A program made the position numbers and the translations under genes. Below, piece after piece: positions 41,040-51,302 of a stretch of DNA of 64,000 nucleotides (the first letter of the stretch is position 1; each line of letters starts with the position of its first letter). The notes below the pieces were generated by a model. That model saw nothing but the letters and a program-made list of their open reading frames with translations. It was not told the DNA's origin and did not search any database. The stretch spans positions 124,001 through 188,000 of the forward strand of contig NZ_JJMN01000070.1 of NCBI RefSeq assembly GCF_000696385.1, given 5' to 3'. Origin of the DNA: Vibrio metoecus. Lineage in GTDB: Bacteria > Pseudomonadota > Gammaproteobacteria > Enterobacterales > Vibrionaceae.

Positions 41040-42260
41040 ATGAAAAGAGCATTTATTTTAGTTTTAGACTCGTTTGGCATTGGCGCAACAGCTGATGCAC
41101 AAGCCTTTGGTGATGTCGGTTCTGATACCTTAGGCCATATTGCGGATCAATGTGCGCAAGGTTTGGCGGATAACGCAGAGCGTAAAGGCGCATTGCAACT
41201 GCCTAACCTGTCTAAGCTGGGTTTGGCGATGGCGCATAAAGAGTCGACCGGACGTTTTGCGCCGGGGCTAGATGATCGTGCGGACATCATCGGCGCTTAT
41301 GCCCATGCCGCAGAGCTGTCATCAGGCAAAGATACTCCGTCAGGTCACTGGGAAATTGCTGGTGTGCCAGTGCTGTTTGAATGGGGCTACTTTAGCGATA
41401 AGCAAAATAGCTTCCCGAAAGAGTTAACCGATCGCATTTTAGCGCGCGCGGGTCTGGACGGATTCTTAGGCAACTGCCACGCCTCGGGCACTCAAGTGCT
41501 GGATGATTTGGGTGAAGAGCACATGCGCACGGGCAAGCCGATTTTCTACACTTCGGCAGATTCGGTATTCCAAATTGCCTGCCATGAAGAAACATTTGGC
41601 TTAGATCGTCTACTGGAGCTGTGCCAAATCGCTCGTGAAGAGTTGGCGGATTACAACATCGGTCGCGTCATTGCGCGTCCATTCGTTGGCCCAGGTAAAG
41701 GCCAATTTGCTCGTACCGGTAATCGCCGTGACTTGTCGGTTGAGCCACCTTCAGCGACTGTGCTGCAAAAGCTGGTGGAAGAGAAGCAAGGCCGAGTGGT
41801 GTCTATCGGTAAAATTGCCGATATCTACGCGTACTGCGGCATTACCGACAAAGTCAAAGCGACGGGCATTCCAGATCTGTTTGAAGCGACTTTAGATCAG
41901 ATTAAGCAAGCCGGTGATAACACCATCGTGTTCACTAACTTCGTGGATTTTGACTCGGCTTACGGTCACCGCCGTGATGTTGTGGGTTATGCGGCGGCAC
42001 TGGAGTATTTCGATAAGCGTTTACCTGAAGTTCTAGCGCTGATGCAGGAAGATGACATTCTGATTTTAACTGCCGACCACGGCTGTGACCCAACATGGCC
42101 GGGCACTGACCATACTCGTGAACACATTCCGGTACTGGTTTATGGCAAGAAAGTGGCACCGGGCTCATTAGGTCGTCGTGACACTTTTGCTGATATCGGG
42201 CAAACTCTGGCAAGCTACTTTGGCACTTCGCCAATGGATTACGGTAAGAACTTTTTATAA
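41040..42260 (+). CDS. deoB: Phosphopentomutase
   Basis: Interconverts (deoxy)ribose-1- and -5-phosphate, linking the phosphorylases to DeoC. 406 residues of the alkaline-phosphatase superfamily: metal ligands in [33 protein letters not shown] and [20 protein letters not shown]. It starts 17 bp after deoA with a GGGGGAG site. Frame intact. Confidence 0.97.
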   Translation: MKRAFILVLDSFGIGATADAQAFGDVGSDTLGHIADQCAQGLADNAERKGALQLPNLSKLGLAMAHKESTGRFAPGLDDRADIIGAYAHAAELSSGKDTPSGHWEIAGVPVLFEWGYFSDKQNSFPKELTDRILARAGLDGFLGNCHASGTQVLDDLGEEHMRTGKPIFYTSADSVFQIACHEETFGLDRLLELCQIAREELADYNIGRVIARPFVGPGKGQFARTGNRRDLSVEPPSATVLQKLVEEKQGRVVSIGKIADIYAYCGITDKVKATGIPDLFEATLDQIKQAGDNTIVFTNFVDFDSAYGHRRDVVGYAAALEYFDKRLPEVLALMQEDDILILTADHGCDPTWPGTDHTREHIPVLVYGKKVAPGSLGRRDTFADIGQTLASYFGTSPMDYGKNFL

Positions 42261-42342
42261 TACGCATACCCTAAGGCTAGCTTCAGTCTTAGGGTTTTGT
42301 TGAATGATGGCGATTGAGCCAACAAACCAAAGGAACGAAAAC

Positions 42343-43069
42343 ATGGCAACTCCACATATTAATGCGCAAAATGGGTGATTTCGCTGACGTTGTACTGATG
42401 CCGGGAGATCCTCTACGCGCGAAATACATCGCAGAAAACTTCCTCGATAACGCAGTTCAAGTATGTGATGTGCGCAATATGTTCGGCTACACAGGCACTT
42501 ACAAAGGCCGCAAGATCTCTGTGATGGGGCATGGTATGGGTATCCCATCTTGCTCAATCTATGTGACCGAGCTTATCAAAGATTACGGCGTGAAAAAGAT
42601 CATCCGCGTTGGTAGTTGCGGTGCTGTGAATGAAGGCATCAAAGTGCGTGATGTGGTGATCGGCATGGGCGCATGTACTGACTCTAAAGTGAACCGTATT
42701 CGCTTTAAAGATCATGATTTTGCAGCAATTGCGGACTACAAAATGGTGAAGGCAGCAGAAGAAGCGGCTAAAGCACGTGGCATTGACGTGAAAGTGGGCA
42801 ACCTGTTCTCAGCAGAACTGTTCTACACGCCAGATCCTTCCATGTTCGATGTGATGGATAAATACGGCATTGTTGGTGTTGAAATGGAAGCCGCAGGCAT
42901 TTACGGTGTAGCGGCGGAATACGGCGCGAAAGCACTGGCGATCTGTACTGTGTCTGACCACATCAAAACGGGCGAGCAAACCACCTCAGAAGAGCGTCAA
43001 AACACCTTCAATGAGATGATTGAAATCGCACTGGACTCTGTACTGATTGGTGATCAAGCGGGTTACTAA
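42343..43069 (+). CDS. deoD: Purine nucleoside phosphorylase DeoD (one-base frameshift at N terminus)
   Basis: Hexameric phosphorylase for purine (deoxy)nucleosides. The true start is ATG 42343 (MATPHINAQ) with AGGAA upstream; an extra A in the run 42368-42371 breaks the frame straight after, and the rest [18 protein letters not shown] follows without further fault. Corrected length 241 residues. Key segments: [25 protein letters not shown] and [10 protein letters not shown]. Last deo gene. Confidence 0.94.
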
Positions 43070-43096
43070 TCTTTGTATTAGTGTTATCGCTGAAAC

Positions 43097-43127
43097 AAAA
43101 AACCTCAGCTGGTGCTGAGGTTTTTTT
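43097..43127. terminator. Terminator of the deo operon
   Basis: AAAAAACCTCAGC pairs with GCTGAGGTTTTTT around loop TGGT. It is followed by T on the plus strand and preceded by A, so it may also serve the convergent smp gene. Confidence 0.92.
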
Positions 43128-43165
43128 ATCACTCGACTTTTTATCTTTATAGCGTTTTATCGCAT

Positions 43166-43789
43166 TTACTCATTCAAAGACTGTTCGGCTTGTTTGAGTA
43201 ATAAATTCTCACCTGTTGGCTTTTGGGGTCTGCGTCGCAACAAAAGCGTGAGTAGCACACCGCTGACAAAACTCATCAGTAGCATCCAGTACATGTTGTG
43301 ATCGCTTTTACGATAGTGGTGGTCTGAAATCGCCGTCACTTTACCCGTTTCAAAAGTAATGCGTACAAAGCCAATCACGCTACCATCGTGAACGACCGGC
43401 TCAACCAGTTGTTGGCGGCCAATACTGGCAGTATGCAGTGGCGTATCTAAACCTAGCACTTCACGCACACTGAGGGCAGAGTCACTGGCAGCCAGTAATA
43501 CGCCTTCAGAATCATAAATGGAGGCATCAAATACCAGACGCTCGGTCGCGAGTTGGTTAGTGAGTGCTAATAGACGTTCCTGATCTTGGTCTGCAATCAT
43601 ACTGCCAGCAGACATTGCCGCTTGTGTGATCAGCACTTTAGTCAGTGTCTCCAACTGGTTGGCTTGGATCCGTTCGTTACCTTTACTGATCACTACGCTG
43701 TTTTGGATGGTGATAAAAAACATCACCGCGACAGCTAGCACTGTGGTCACTCGAACCACGACTTTGAATGAAAAAAGTGAACCATCCAT
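43166..43789 (-). CDS. smp: Smp/YtjB-like membrane protein
   Basis: About 207 residues from ATG 43789; the longer TTG start at 43852 lacks a ribosome site. A membrane helix at residues 10-30 and a second near 170-190 (MYWMLLMSFVSGVLLTLLL) enclose a periplasmic domain, ending in a basic tail. In E. coli smp (ytjB) is also divergent from serB, so position supports the call. Function unknown; formerly linked with virulence-associated Smp proteins. Confidence 0.8.
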   Translation of the reverse strand: MDGSLFSFKVVVRVTTVLAVAVMFFITIQNSVVISKGNERIQANQLETLTKVLITQAAMSAGSMIADQDQERLLALTNQLATERLVFDASIYDSEGVLLAASDSALSVREVLGLDTPLHTASIGRQQLVEPVVHDGSVIGFVRITFETGKVTAISDHHYRKSDHNMYWMLLMSFVSGVLLTLLLRRRPQKPTGENLLLKQAEQSLNE

Positions 43790-43891
43790 GTTGAAAGAAA
43801 CCTGCAAAAAACCAACTGCACTCAGTTTGAGACTTGCGTTTTTAAATTGCAATAGGGTAACGTCTGGCTATACAGAATAAGGAAAGTGGAC

Positions 43892-44872
43892 ATGGATGCT
43901 TTGACAACTTTATCGATCAAAAAACACACAACGCTGCTTAACCGTTTCCCTGAAACGCGTTTTGTCACTCAACTTGCGAAAAATCGCGCGAGCTGGATTG
44001 TGTTTGGTCATTACTTAACGCCTGCACAATTTGAAGATATGGATTTCTTCACCAATCGTTTTAATGCGATTTTAGAGGCGTGGAAAGTGGGCAATTATGA
44101 AGTCGCGTTGATGGAGGGAGAGCTGACTTCAGAGCATGAAACCATCTTAAAAGCGCTAGAACTTGATTATGCTCGAATTCAAGATGTGCCGGATTTGACC
44201 AAACCAGGGTTGATTGTGCTGGATATGGACTCGACCGCGATCCAGATCGAATGCATTGATGAAATTGCTAAGCTGGCGGGAGTCGGGGAAGAGGTCGCTG
44301 AAGTCACTGAGTGTGCGATGCAAGGTGAGCTGGATTTTGAGCAGAGTTTACGTTTGCGAGTCAGTAAACTTAAAGATGCTCCGGAGCAGATCCTCAACCA
44401 AGTACGAGCAACTCTGCCGTTAATGCCTGAATTACCTGAATTGGTGGCGACGCTGCATGCTTTTGGTTGGAAAGTGGCGATCGCCTCAGGCGGCTTTACC
44501 TACTTCTCTGATTATCTCAAAGAGCAGTTGTCTCTAGACTATGCACAGTCCAACACCCTAGAAATTGTTAACGGCAAGCTGACTGGGCAGGTGCTGGGAG
44601 AGGTAGTCTCCGCGCAAACCAAAGCCGATATTTTGCTGACGCTCGCTCAACAATACGATGTGGAAATTCATAACACGGTAGCGGTAGGGGATGGCGCGAA
44701 TGATCTGGTGATGATGGCTGCGGCGGGATTGGGCGTGGCATTTCATGCCAAACCCAAAGTGGAAGCCAAAGCGCAAACCGCGGTTCGTTTTGCGGGATTA
44801 GGGGGCGTCGTGTGTATTCTTTCTGCTGCCTTGATTCGTCAACAAAAACTGAGTTGGCAATCGAAGCCTTAA
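43892..44872 (+). CDS. serB: Phosphoserine phosphatase
   Basis: Last step of serine synthesis. 326 residues from ATG 43892 (AAGGA site). An N-terminal regulatory half precedes the HAD phosphatase domain: nucleophile motif LDMDSTAIQIECIDE, motif II IASGGF, and motif III VAVGDGANDLVMM. Its neighbours smp and radA match the E. coli order smp-serB-radA, with one extra gene (the PilZ protein) inserted here. Confidence 0.96.
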   Translation: MDALTTLSIKKHTTLLNRFPETRFVTQLAKNRASWIVFGHYLTPAQFEDMDFFTNRFNAILEAWKVGNYEVALMEGELTSEHETILKALELDYARIQDVPDLTKPGLIVLDMDSTAIQIECIDEIAKLAGVGEEVAEVTECAMQGELDFEQSLRLRVSKLKDAPEQILNQVRATLPLMPELPELVATLHAFGWKVAIASGGFTYFSDYLKEQLSLDYAQSNTLEIVNGKLTGQVLGEVVSAQTKADILLTLAQQYDVEIHNTVAVGDGANDLVMMAAAGLGVAFHAKPKVEAKAQTAVRFAGLGGVVCILSAALIRQQKLSWQSKP

Positions 44873-44898
44873 GTTTGGAAGGTTTGGGGGAAGCACAA

Positions 44899-44924
44899 AA
44901 AAGCCACGTGAAAACGTGGCTTTT
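44899..44924. terminator. Terminator between serB and the PilZ gene
   Basis: AAAAGCCACGT pairs with ACGTGGCTTTT around loop GAAA; T-runs on both strands. Confidence 0.85.
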
Positions 44925-44977
44925 GCTGATCTGGGGGGACGTTCAATCTGTGTTGCGGGATGCGCCCCTTTAATACG

Positions 44978-47320
44978 TTAACGAGTCAATTCAAGGCGGA
45001 TTAACACTTCTTCAGTAATATCGACCAGTTCACCATACCCAACTTGTGCCAGCATCTCTTTTTCTAAACTTTTGGCATGATGTGGGCTGATCGAAGCCAG
45101 TTCGGTTAAATCACTACGCAACAAATTCGTAATCGGTGCAAACACGGGAACGCCACTCACACGCAGTGCGTAAAATTCTCCCATCTCTTGTCCTTGCTGA
45201 ATAAAACGGATCCGATCTCGCGTGTCGGTAAAATCGCTCAACAGACGAGATTCTACCGATTGAATGCGCGTGCCATATTTCACCACGCTGATATACACGT
45301 CATGATACTGCGGTACCGCGCCTTCAATTCGCTTCATCGGTGTAGCAAGCAGAGAGTTGGTGTGACCTTTGAAAATAGGCTGCAGGGTAATACGATTCTC
45401 ACTGCCTAGTTTAGCCAGCAAAGCCAGATGTGGGGGAAGAGGATAATTAACCCCAATCACTTTCGGTTTAAGGTTACTGCCGACTTTCTCAACGAAGATA
45501 GGGGTACTGACCATTTTGTCCAACAGAATATTATGCAGACTTTCGAGCAGAGCATTACTGGGCAGGATCTCTTCTTTAGGTAGCAACTTATCTTGATTGT
45601 GTTCAATGATGCTATTGAAAAAGGCTATCGTCTTGAGTGTTTGGGATGTCTCCTCAATCATCAGTTGCAGGCGGCGTCCTTCTGGCCCAATGCGTACCAC
45701 CTTATAGGGCGCATTCCCTAACGGAAGATTTTTGTCATACAGTTTGAGTTCGAGGTAATCGACCCAAACCTGATCGTTGGCTTTGACATCCAGTGGGGTA
45801 TCCAAAATCAGGCTCAGCCCCCGTTTGGAGAGATCCACTGTGGCTCCGGACACTTTCTGTGCATCTTTATTGATTTGTACCGGCGTTCTAAAACGATAGC
45901 GTGGCTCTTTACGTCGTGAACGAGCGTCAAAATAGACTCCCATCGGGCTACCGACAACTTGTCTTGGATGGCGAAAGTCATTCAATGCGCTGCTGGGCAG
46001 GTTGGGTTTTTCAACCAACAAATAATCGCAGGCGGCTTCTGTATCACTGATTTCTTGTAGCACCCCACAATGTGTCAGAGCGCTGGATTGATTTGCCAAC
46101 TCGCGAGAGTGCTGCGCCAACGCTTGTCGCTCTTCTTCTGACAACTCAAAAACAAACAAACGAAAAGCCTTCCAAGTGTCACGCTTGGCACCAATATGCC
46201 AAAACAGTTTACGTTGCTCTTGAGTGGCCTCTGGCATCAACATAGAGAAAAACAGGGTTTTATGTTGATGCTCATGTTTAAACGCGTACAACACATTATT
46301 ACTGCCTCGCACCCCAGGAGCGGTAAGGTGTGCCATTCGCTCAGGTTTGAATAAGGTGCCGAGGGCTTGTTGATTACGCTCATCGTGCCAGTATTGCCAA
46401 ATGGGGCGGTTATTTTCGGTGAGCAAAGCCAGCTTGAGTTCGTTACCGCTAAAAAACAGCGGTAGGTTGCAAGTGTGTTTAAGATACATATGCTCATAGC
46501 CACGAGTACGTGCGCGGATGATCTTATCTTGGTTATCGTGGCGTGCTTTTTGAGTATTGGTTTGAATGGCTTCCTCAATGACCTTTTCGATCACATCCGT
46601 TTCACTGAGTTTTAGAACGCGGAGAAATTTAATCGCATCACTGTCATAAGATTCATCAACGCCGAGAATTCGGTAATCGATACTTTTATGCAGTCCAACC
46701 ACGTTTGAGGTCTTATTCAAATCAGAAAAATAGACCTGAATCACCTCACCCAGCTTATAGTCAAACGCTGCTGGCACTTTTAACTTGGCACCGGAAGGGG
46801 AGAGGTCAACACTCAGTCCGTGTACTAATTGCTCGTTCTTGAGATGGATTTCGATCTGGCTTGAGATTTTTAAGCGGTTTTCTTGGCGTTTAAGATCGTA
46901 ACCGAGTTTGATTGGTTCAACTTCAAAACTGGTGTCTTTCGGTTGGTCCGTTTTCGGGTCGAGCTTGCCTTGTTGCTTCATTACCCGGAAATTATTGCGC
47001 GTGTTATTGACCGCTTCCCAAACCCCTTCGGTATAAGCCCCAAATTTTTTGAGGCATTTTTGGTAAGAGTTGAATGCCACATCATCAAGCCAGTGTTGGC
47101 GACCATCGAAATTGTATTCCCGACACTCTCCTTGCACTTTGCCTCGCAAATCAATGTTTTTGCTGCAAGGCGCCATGATGCGGTTCAGTTCCATTTTGAC
47201 CAATAATTTGGCCGAAGGAGGCTGCCCTTCGGTCATTTGCGACAAAAGGTAGTCAAGGTCACCGGAACGGTAAACGGGGATAAGCCTTTCAACCAGAGAG
47301 AGAATTTCGGTTTGCTGCAT
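44978..47320 (-). CDS. plzC: Large double-PilZ protein, PlzC-like
   Basis: Probable cyclic-di-GMP receptor. 780 residues, unusually long for a PilZ protein. One PilZ-like domain starts near residue 150 (KRQENRLKIS ... DLSPSGAKLKV). A second near 475 keeps the full ligand signature, RRKEPRYRFR with downstream DLSKRGLSLIL. The first lacks a clear RxxxR, so it may not bind. No membrane helices. From memory, V. cholerae PlzC (VC2344) is encoded here. It lies between serB and radA, an insertion relative to E. coli. Confidence 0.82.
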   Translation of the reverse strand: MQQTEILSLVERLIPVYRSGDLDYLLSQMTEGQPPSAKLLVKMELNRIMAPCSKNIDLRGKVQGECREYNFDGRQHWLDDVAFNSYQKCLKKFGAYTEGVWEAVNNTRNNFRVMKQQGKLDPKTDQPKDTSFEVEPIKLGYDLKRQENRLKISSQIEIHLKNEQLVHGLSVDLSPSGAKLKVPAAFDYKLGEVIQVYFSDLNKTSNVVGLHKSIDYRILGVDESYDSDAIKFLRVLKLSETDVIEKVIEEAIQTNTQKARHDNQDKIIRARTRGYEHMYLKHTCNLPLFFSGNELKLALLTENNRPIWQYWHDERNQQALGTLFKPERMAHLTAPGVRGSNNVLYAFKHEHQHKTLFFSMLMPEATQEQRKLFWHIGAKRDTWKAFRLFVFELSEEERQALAQHSRELANQSSALTHCGVLQEISDTEAACDYLLVEKPNLPSSALNDFRHPRQVVGSPMGVYFDARSRRKEPRYRFRTPVQINKDAQKVSGATVDLSKRGLSLILDTPLDVKANDQVWVDYLELKLYDKNLPLGNAPYKVVRIGPEGRRLQLMIEETSQTLKTIAFFNSIIEHNQDKLLPKEEILPSNALLESLHNILLDKMVSTPIFVEKVGSNLKPKVIGVNYPLPPHLALLAKLGSENRITLQPIFKGHTNSLLATPMKRIEGAVPQYHDVYISVVKYGTRIQSVESRLLSDFTDTRDRIRFIQQGQEMGEFYALRVSGVPVFAPITNLLRSDLTELASISPHHAKSLEKEMLAQVGYGELVDITEEVLIRLELTR

Positions 47321-47453
47321 ACTTTTCTGTTAAAGTGTCTTCCATTCTGATGCATCGGCATCAACATACTAATCTTTAGCGATATGTTGCAGCCGTTCCA
47401 CTTTTTCTTAAAGTATTACGCCTGATAAGTGAGAGCAAGTTCGAGGATTGATC

Positions 47454-48829
47454 GTGAAAGCAAAGCGCGCCTATGTATGTAACGAATGTGGAGCCGATTT
47501 TCCACGCTGGCAAGGGCAGTGTAATGCCTGCGGTTCGTGGAATACGATTTCGGAAGTTCGTTTAGCGGCTTCTCCCCAAGTCGCCCGCAATGAACGGCTA
47601 GTGGGGTACGCTGGAGCTGTGGAAGCGAAAGTACAAACTTTGGCCGATATCGATCTGCAAGAGGTTCCTCGTTTTACCAGTGGTTTTAAAGAGCTAGACC
47701 GAGTTCTTGGGGGCGGGATTGTACCTGGTGCGGCGATTTTGATCGGCGGTAATCCGGGAGCGGGTAAATCCACCTTACTACTGCAAACCATGTGCTTGCT
47801 TTCCGCACAAATGCCGACACTATACGTCACCGGTGAAGAGTCATTGCAACAAGTTGCGATGCGTGCTTCGCGGCTTGGTTTGTCCGAAAGAGCATCTAAA
47901 AATAGCTCTCTGAAACGAATATGGATCGGATTTGCCAAATCGCAGAGCAAGAAAAACCGCGCATCATGGTCATCGACTCCATTCAAGTGATGCATGTTGC
48001 GGATGTGCAATCTTCCCCGGGAAGTGTCGCGCAAGTTCGTGAATCCGCAACCGCACTGACTCGTTATGCTAAACAAAATAATGTGGCGGTGTTTATTGTG
48101 GGTCATGTAACCAAAGACGGGACTTTGGCGGGGCCGAAAGTGCTTGAGCATATTATTGACTGTTCGATTTTGCTTGATGGTGATACGGATAGCCGCTTTC
48201 GTACCCTGCGTAGCCATAAAAACCGGTTTGGCGCCGTGAATGAACTCGGTGTGTTTGCAATGACAGGCCAAGGGATGCGTGAAGTGAGTAACCCATCGGC
48301 GATTTTCCTATCTCGCGGAGAAGAAGCCACATCAGGTAGCTCGGTGATGGTAGTGTGGGAGGGAACGCGTCCACTGTTGGTGGAAATCCAAGCCTTAGTG
48401 GATTACTCACAACTGGCCAACCCAAGACGCGTCGCCGTTGGCTTAGAACAAAATCGCCTCTCTTTGCTTCTGGCGGTATTGCACAAACACGGTGGTTTAC
48501 AGATGGCCGATCAGGATGTGTTTGTGAATGTGGTGGGCGGCGTTAAAGTGACAGAAACCAGTGCTGACTTAGCATTGCTGATGGCGCTACTTTCAAGCTT
48601 TCGCGATCGCCCTCTACCCAAAGATGTCGTGGTTTTTGGTGAGGTCGGGTTGGCCGGTGAAATTCGTCCCGTACCGAGTGGTCAAGAGCGCCTCAACGAA
48701 GCCTTCAAGCATGGGTTTAAGAAAGCGATTGTGCCGATTGCCAATATGCCGAAAGGTGGTATCGCCGGAATGCAAATTCATGGTGTGAAGAAATTGTCGG
48801 ATGCGATTGCGGCTTTTGACGAGCTGTAA
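47454..48829 (+). CDS. radA: DNA repair protein RadA (frameshifted)
   Basis: Branch-migration helicase relative of RecA and Lon. GTG 47454 with a GAGGA site starts it. The N-terminal zinc finger is CNECGADFPRWQGQCNACGSW; Walker A is GNPGAGKST; KNRFG (SHKNRFGAVNE) is the RadA signature; a Lon-like domain ends it. At 47887-47889 an extra A and at 47905 an extra G break the frame; removing both yields RLGLSEEHLKILSETNMD and 457 residues. E. coli RadA has a matching LSET segment. Confidence 0.93.
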
Positions 48830-48946
48830 CGCGCTGCGAATATTCAAAGCCAATAACACGAAAAGACGAAGCGTAAAAATATCATGATTGCGCCTCGCGA
48901 GCGGTTAGAGGATCGCCTATAGTTTCTCAGCGATAGGCACGGGTGC

Positions 48947-49007
48947 ATGTCCCTTGCTACTTGAAAGCGCGGTTGTATTGGCTGCAACGCTAAGTAGTTT
49001 GGGTATA
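48947..49007. repeat. ERIC/IRU element with central deletion
   Basis: About 61 bp. The left part (GTCCCTTGCTACTTGAAA ... TTGGCTGC) and the right end (CTGCAACGCTAAGTAGTTTG, then GGTATA) match the two ends of the ERIC consensus, but the central hairpin is missing. It sits 92 bp upstream of fusA2, where it must be part of or close to the promoter. Confidence 0.65.
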
Positions 49008-49099
49008 TTTTTTTTCAGCAAATGCATGCAGGGGTATCAGTCTTGACAGATTGTGATATACTCTGCGCGCACTTTATACCTTATTAACAGAGTAAGACA

Positions 49100-51187
49100 A
49101 TGGCAGATTTATCATTATACAGAAACATTGGTATCTTCGCGCACGTTGACGCGGGTAAAACCACTACCACTGAGCGTATCCTGAAGCTGACTGGTAAAAT
49201 CCACCGTCTGGGCGAAGTACATGACGGCGCTTCAACGATGGACTTCATGGAACAAGAAGCTGAGCGTGGTATCACTATCCAGTCTGCTGCGACTACCTGT
49301 TTCTGGAAAGGTCACCGTTTTAACGTAATCGACACCCCGGGACACGTTGACTTCACCGTTGAAGTTTACCGTTCTCTGAAAGTTCTTGACGGTGGTATCG
49401 GTGTATTCTGTGGTTCTGGCGGTGTTGAACCTCAGTCAGAAACTAACTGGCGTTACGCGAACGATTCAGAAGTATCTCGTCTGATCTTCGTAAACAAACT
49501 AGACCGTATGGGTGCTGATTTCTTCCGCGTAGTTGCGCAAGTGAAGAAAGTTCTTGGCGCAAACCCACTGGTTATGACTCTACCTATCGGCCGCGAAGAT
49601 GAATTCGTTGGTGTGGTTGATGTTCTAACTCGTCAAGCGTTCGTATGGGATGACTCAGGTCTTCCAGAAAACTTCGAGATCAAAGAAGTTCCAGCAGACA
49701 TGGTTGATCAGGTAGAAGAATACCGTGAAATGATGATCGAAACTGCTGTTGAGCAAGATGACGAGCTGATGATGGCTTATATGGAAGGCGAAGAGCCAAC
49801 TGTTGAGCAAATCAAAGCATGTATCCGTAAAGGTACACGTGATCTAGCATTCTTCCCAACTTTCTGTGGTTCTGCATTCAAAAACAAAGGTATGCAGCTT
49901 GTTCTTGACGCAGTTGTTGACTACCTACCTTCTCCAACAGAAGTTGAGCCTCAACCACTGACTGATCCAGCAACAGGTGAGCCAACTGGCGAAGTAGCAA
50001 CAGTTTCTGTTGATGCACCTCTAAAAGCGCTTGCGTTCAAGATCATGGATGACCGTTTTGGCGCCCTGACCTTCGTTCGTATCTACTCAGGCAAAATTAA
50101 GAAGGGTGATACCATTCTTAACAGCGCAACGGGTAAAACTGAGCGTGTTGGCCGTATGGTTGAGATGCATGCAAACGACCGTAACGAGCTAGAATCTGCA
50201 CAAGCAGGTGACATCATCGCGATCGTTGGTATGAAGAACGTTCAAACTGGTCACACTTTATGTGATCCTAAGCACGAATGTACTCTTGAGCCGATGATTT
50301 TCCCAACACCAGTTATCTCTATCGCTGTTAAGCCTAAAGATAAGAACGGTTCTGAGAAAATGGGTATCGCGATCGGTAAAATGGTTGCAGAAGATCCATC
50401 ATTCCAAGTTGAGACTGACGAAGATTCAGGCGAAACCATCCTGAAAGGTATGGGCGAACTTCACCTAGATATCAAAGTAGACATCCTTAAGCGTACTTAC
50501 GGCGTTGAGCTGGAAGTGGGTGCTCCTCAAGTTGCTTACCGTGAAACTATCACTAAAGCAGTTGAAGACAGCTACACGCATAAGAAACAGTCTGGTGGTT
50601 CAGGCCAGTTCGGTAAGATCGATTACCGTATCAAGCCAGGAGAGCAAAACTCTGGTTTCACCTTCAAGTCAACCGTTGTTGGTGGTAACGTTCCTAAGGA
50701 ATTCTGGCCAGCAGTTGAGAAAGGCTTCAAGTCTATGATGGACACCGGTACTCTTGCTGGCTTCCCTGTACTTGACGTTGAAGTTGAACTGTTCGACGGT
50801 GGCTTCCACGCAGTTGACTCATCTGCAATCGCATTTGAAATCGCAGCGAAAGGCGCATTCCGTCAGTCAATTCCAAAAGCGGCTCCTCAGCTTCTTGAAC
50901 CAATCATGAAAGTGGACGTGTTCACTCCTGAAGATCACGTTGGTGACGTTATCGGTGACTTGAACCGTCGTCGTGGCATGATCAAAGACCAAGAGATGGG
51001 TCTGACAGGCGTACGCGTTAAAGCTGACGTTCCACTATCTGAGATGTTCGGTTACATCGGTACTCTACGTACAATGACTTCTGGTCGTGGTCAGTTCTCT
51101 ATGGAGTTCTCACACTACTCACCATGTCCAAACAACGTAGCTGAGCAAGTAATTGCTGAAGTTAAAGAGCGTAACGCGAAGAAGTAA
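49100..51187 (+). CDS. fusA: Elongation factor G paralogue, EF-G2
   Basis: 695 residues, a full five-domain EF-G: P-loop AHVDAGKT, G2 GITIQSAA, G3 DTPGH, G4 NKLD, and domain IV/V ending [16 protein letters not shown]. It stands alone, not in the str operon (rpsL-rpsG-fusA-tuf), which is the sign of the second EF-G in Vibrio. Duplicate EF-Gs can specialise in translocation or ribosome recycling; which applies here cannot be read from the sequence. Codon use looks highly optimised (many CGT, CTG and GGT codons), suggesting good expression. Confidence 0.92.
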   Translation: MADLSLYRNIGIFAHVDAGKTTTTERILKLTGKIHRLGEVHDGASTMDFMEQEAERGITIQSAATTCFWKGHRFNVIDTPGHVDFTVEVYRSLKVLDGGIGVFCGSGGVEPQSETNWRYANDSEVSRLIFVNKLDRMGADFFRVVAQVKKVLGANPLVMTLPIGREDEFVGVVDVLTRQAFVWDDSGLPENFEIKEVPADMVDQVEEYREMMIETAVEQDDELMMAYMEGEEPTVEQIKACIRKGTRDLAFFPTFCGSAFKNKGMQLVLDAVVDYLPSPTEVEPQPLTDPATGEPTGEVATVSVDAPLKALAFKIMDDRFGALTFVRIYSGKIKKGDTILNSATGKTERVGRMVEMHANDRNELESAQAGDIIAIVGMKNVQTGHTLCDPKHECTLEPMIFPTPVISIAVKPKDKNGSEKMGIAIGKMVAEDPSFQVETDEDSGETILKGMGELHLDIKVDILKRTYGVELEVGAPQVAYRETITKAVEDSYTHKKQSGGSGQFGKIDYRIKPGEQNSGFTFKSTVVGGNVPKEFWPAVEKGFKSMMDTGTLAGFPVLDVEVELFDGGFHAVDSSAIAFEIAAKGAFRQSIPKAAPQLLEPIMKVDVFTPEDHVGDVIGDLNRRRGMIKDQEMGLTGVRVKADVPLSEMFGYIGTLRTMTSGRGQFSMEFSHYSPCPNNVAEQVIAEVKERNAKK

Positions 51188-51207
51188 TTCTTTGTTTTAA
51201 AGCTTAA

Positions 51208-51245
51208 AAAAGCCCCGTAAGTGAAAGCTTACGGGGCTTTTGTTT
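51208..51245 (+). terminator. Terminator of fusA2
   Basis: A 14-bp stem AAAAGCCCCGTAAG/CTTACGGGGCTTTT with a six-base loop, T-rich after. Confidence 0.92.
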
Positions 51246-51302
51246 TGGGCTGTAGAGTTGTTTGAGGGGTATACGCTTTGGATAATCAACGGATCCGACT
51301 TC

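Noticed and set aside
42314..42342. Alternative deoD start at 42314
   Set aside because: It exists only because of the extra A; ATG 42343 has the AGGAA site and reads MATPHINAQ as in other DeoD proteins.
48830..49099. V. cholerae repeat (VCR/attC) or mobile element near fusA2
   Set aside because: The bases match ERIC ends, not the VCR consensus, and no integrase or target duplication is seen.
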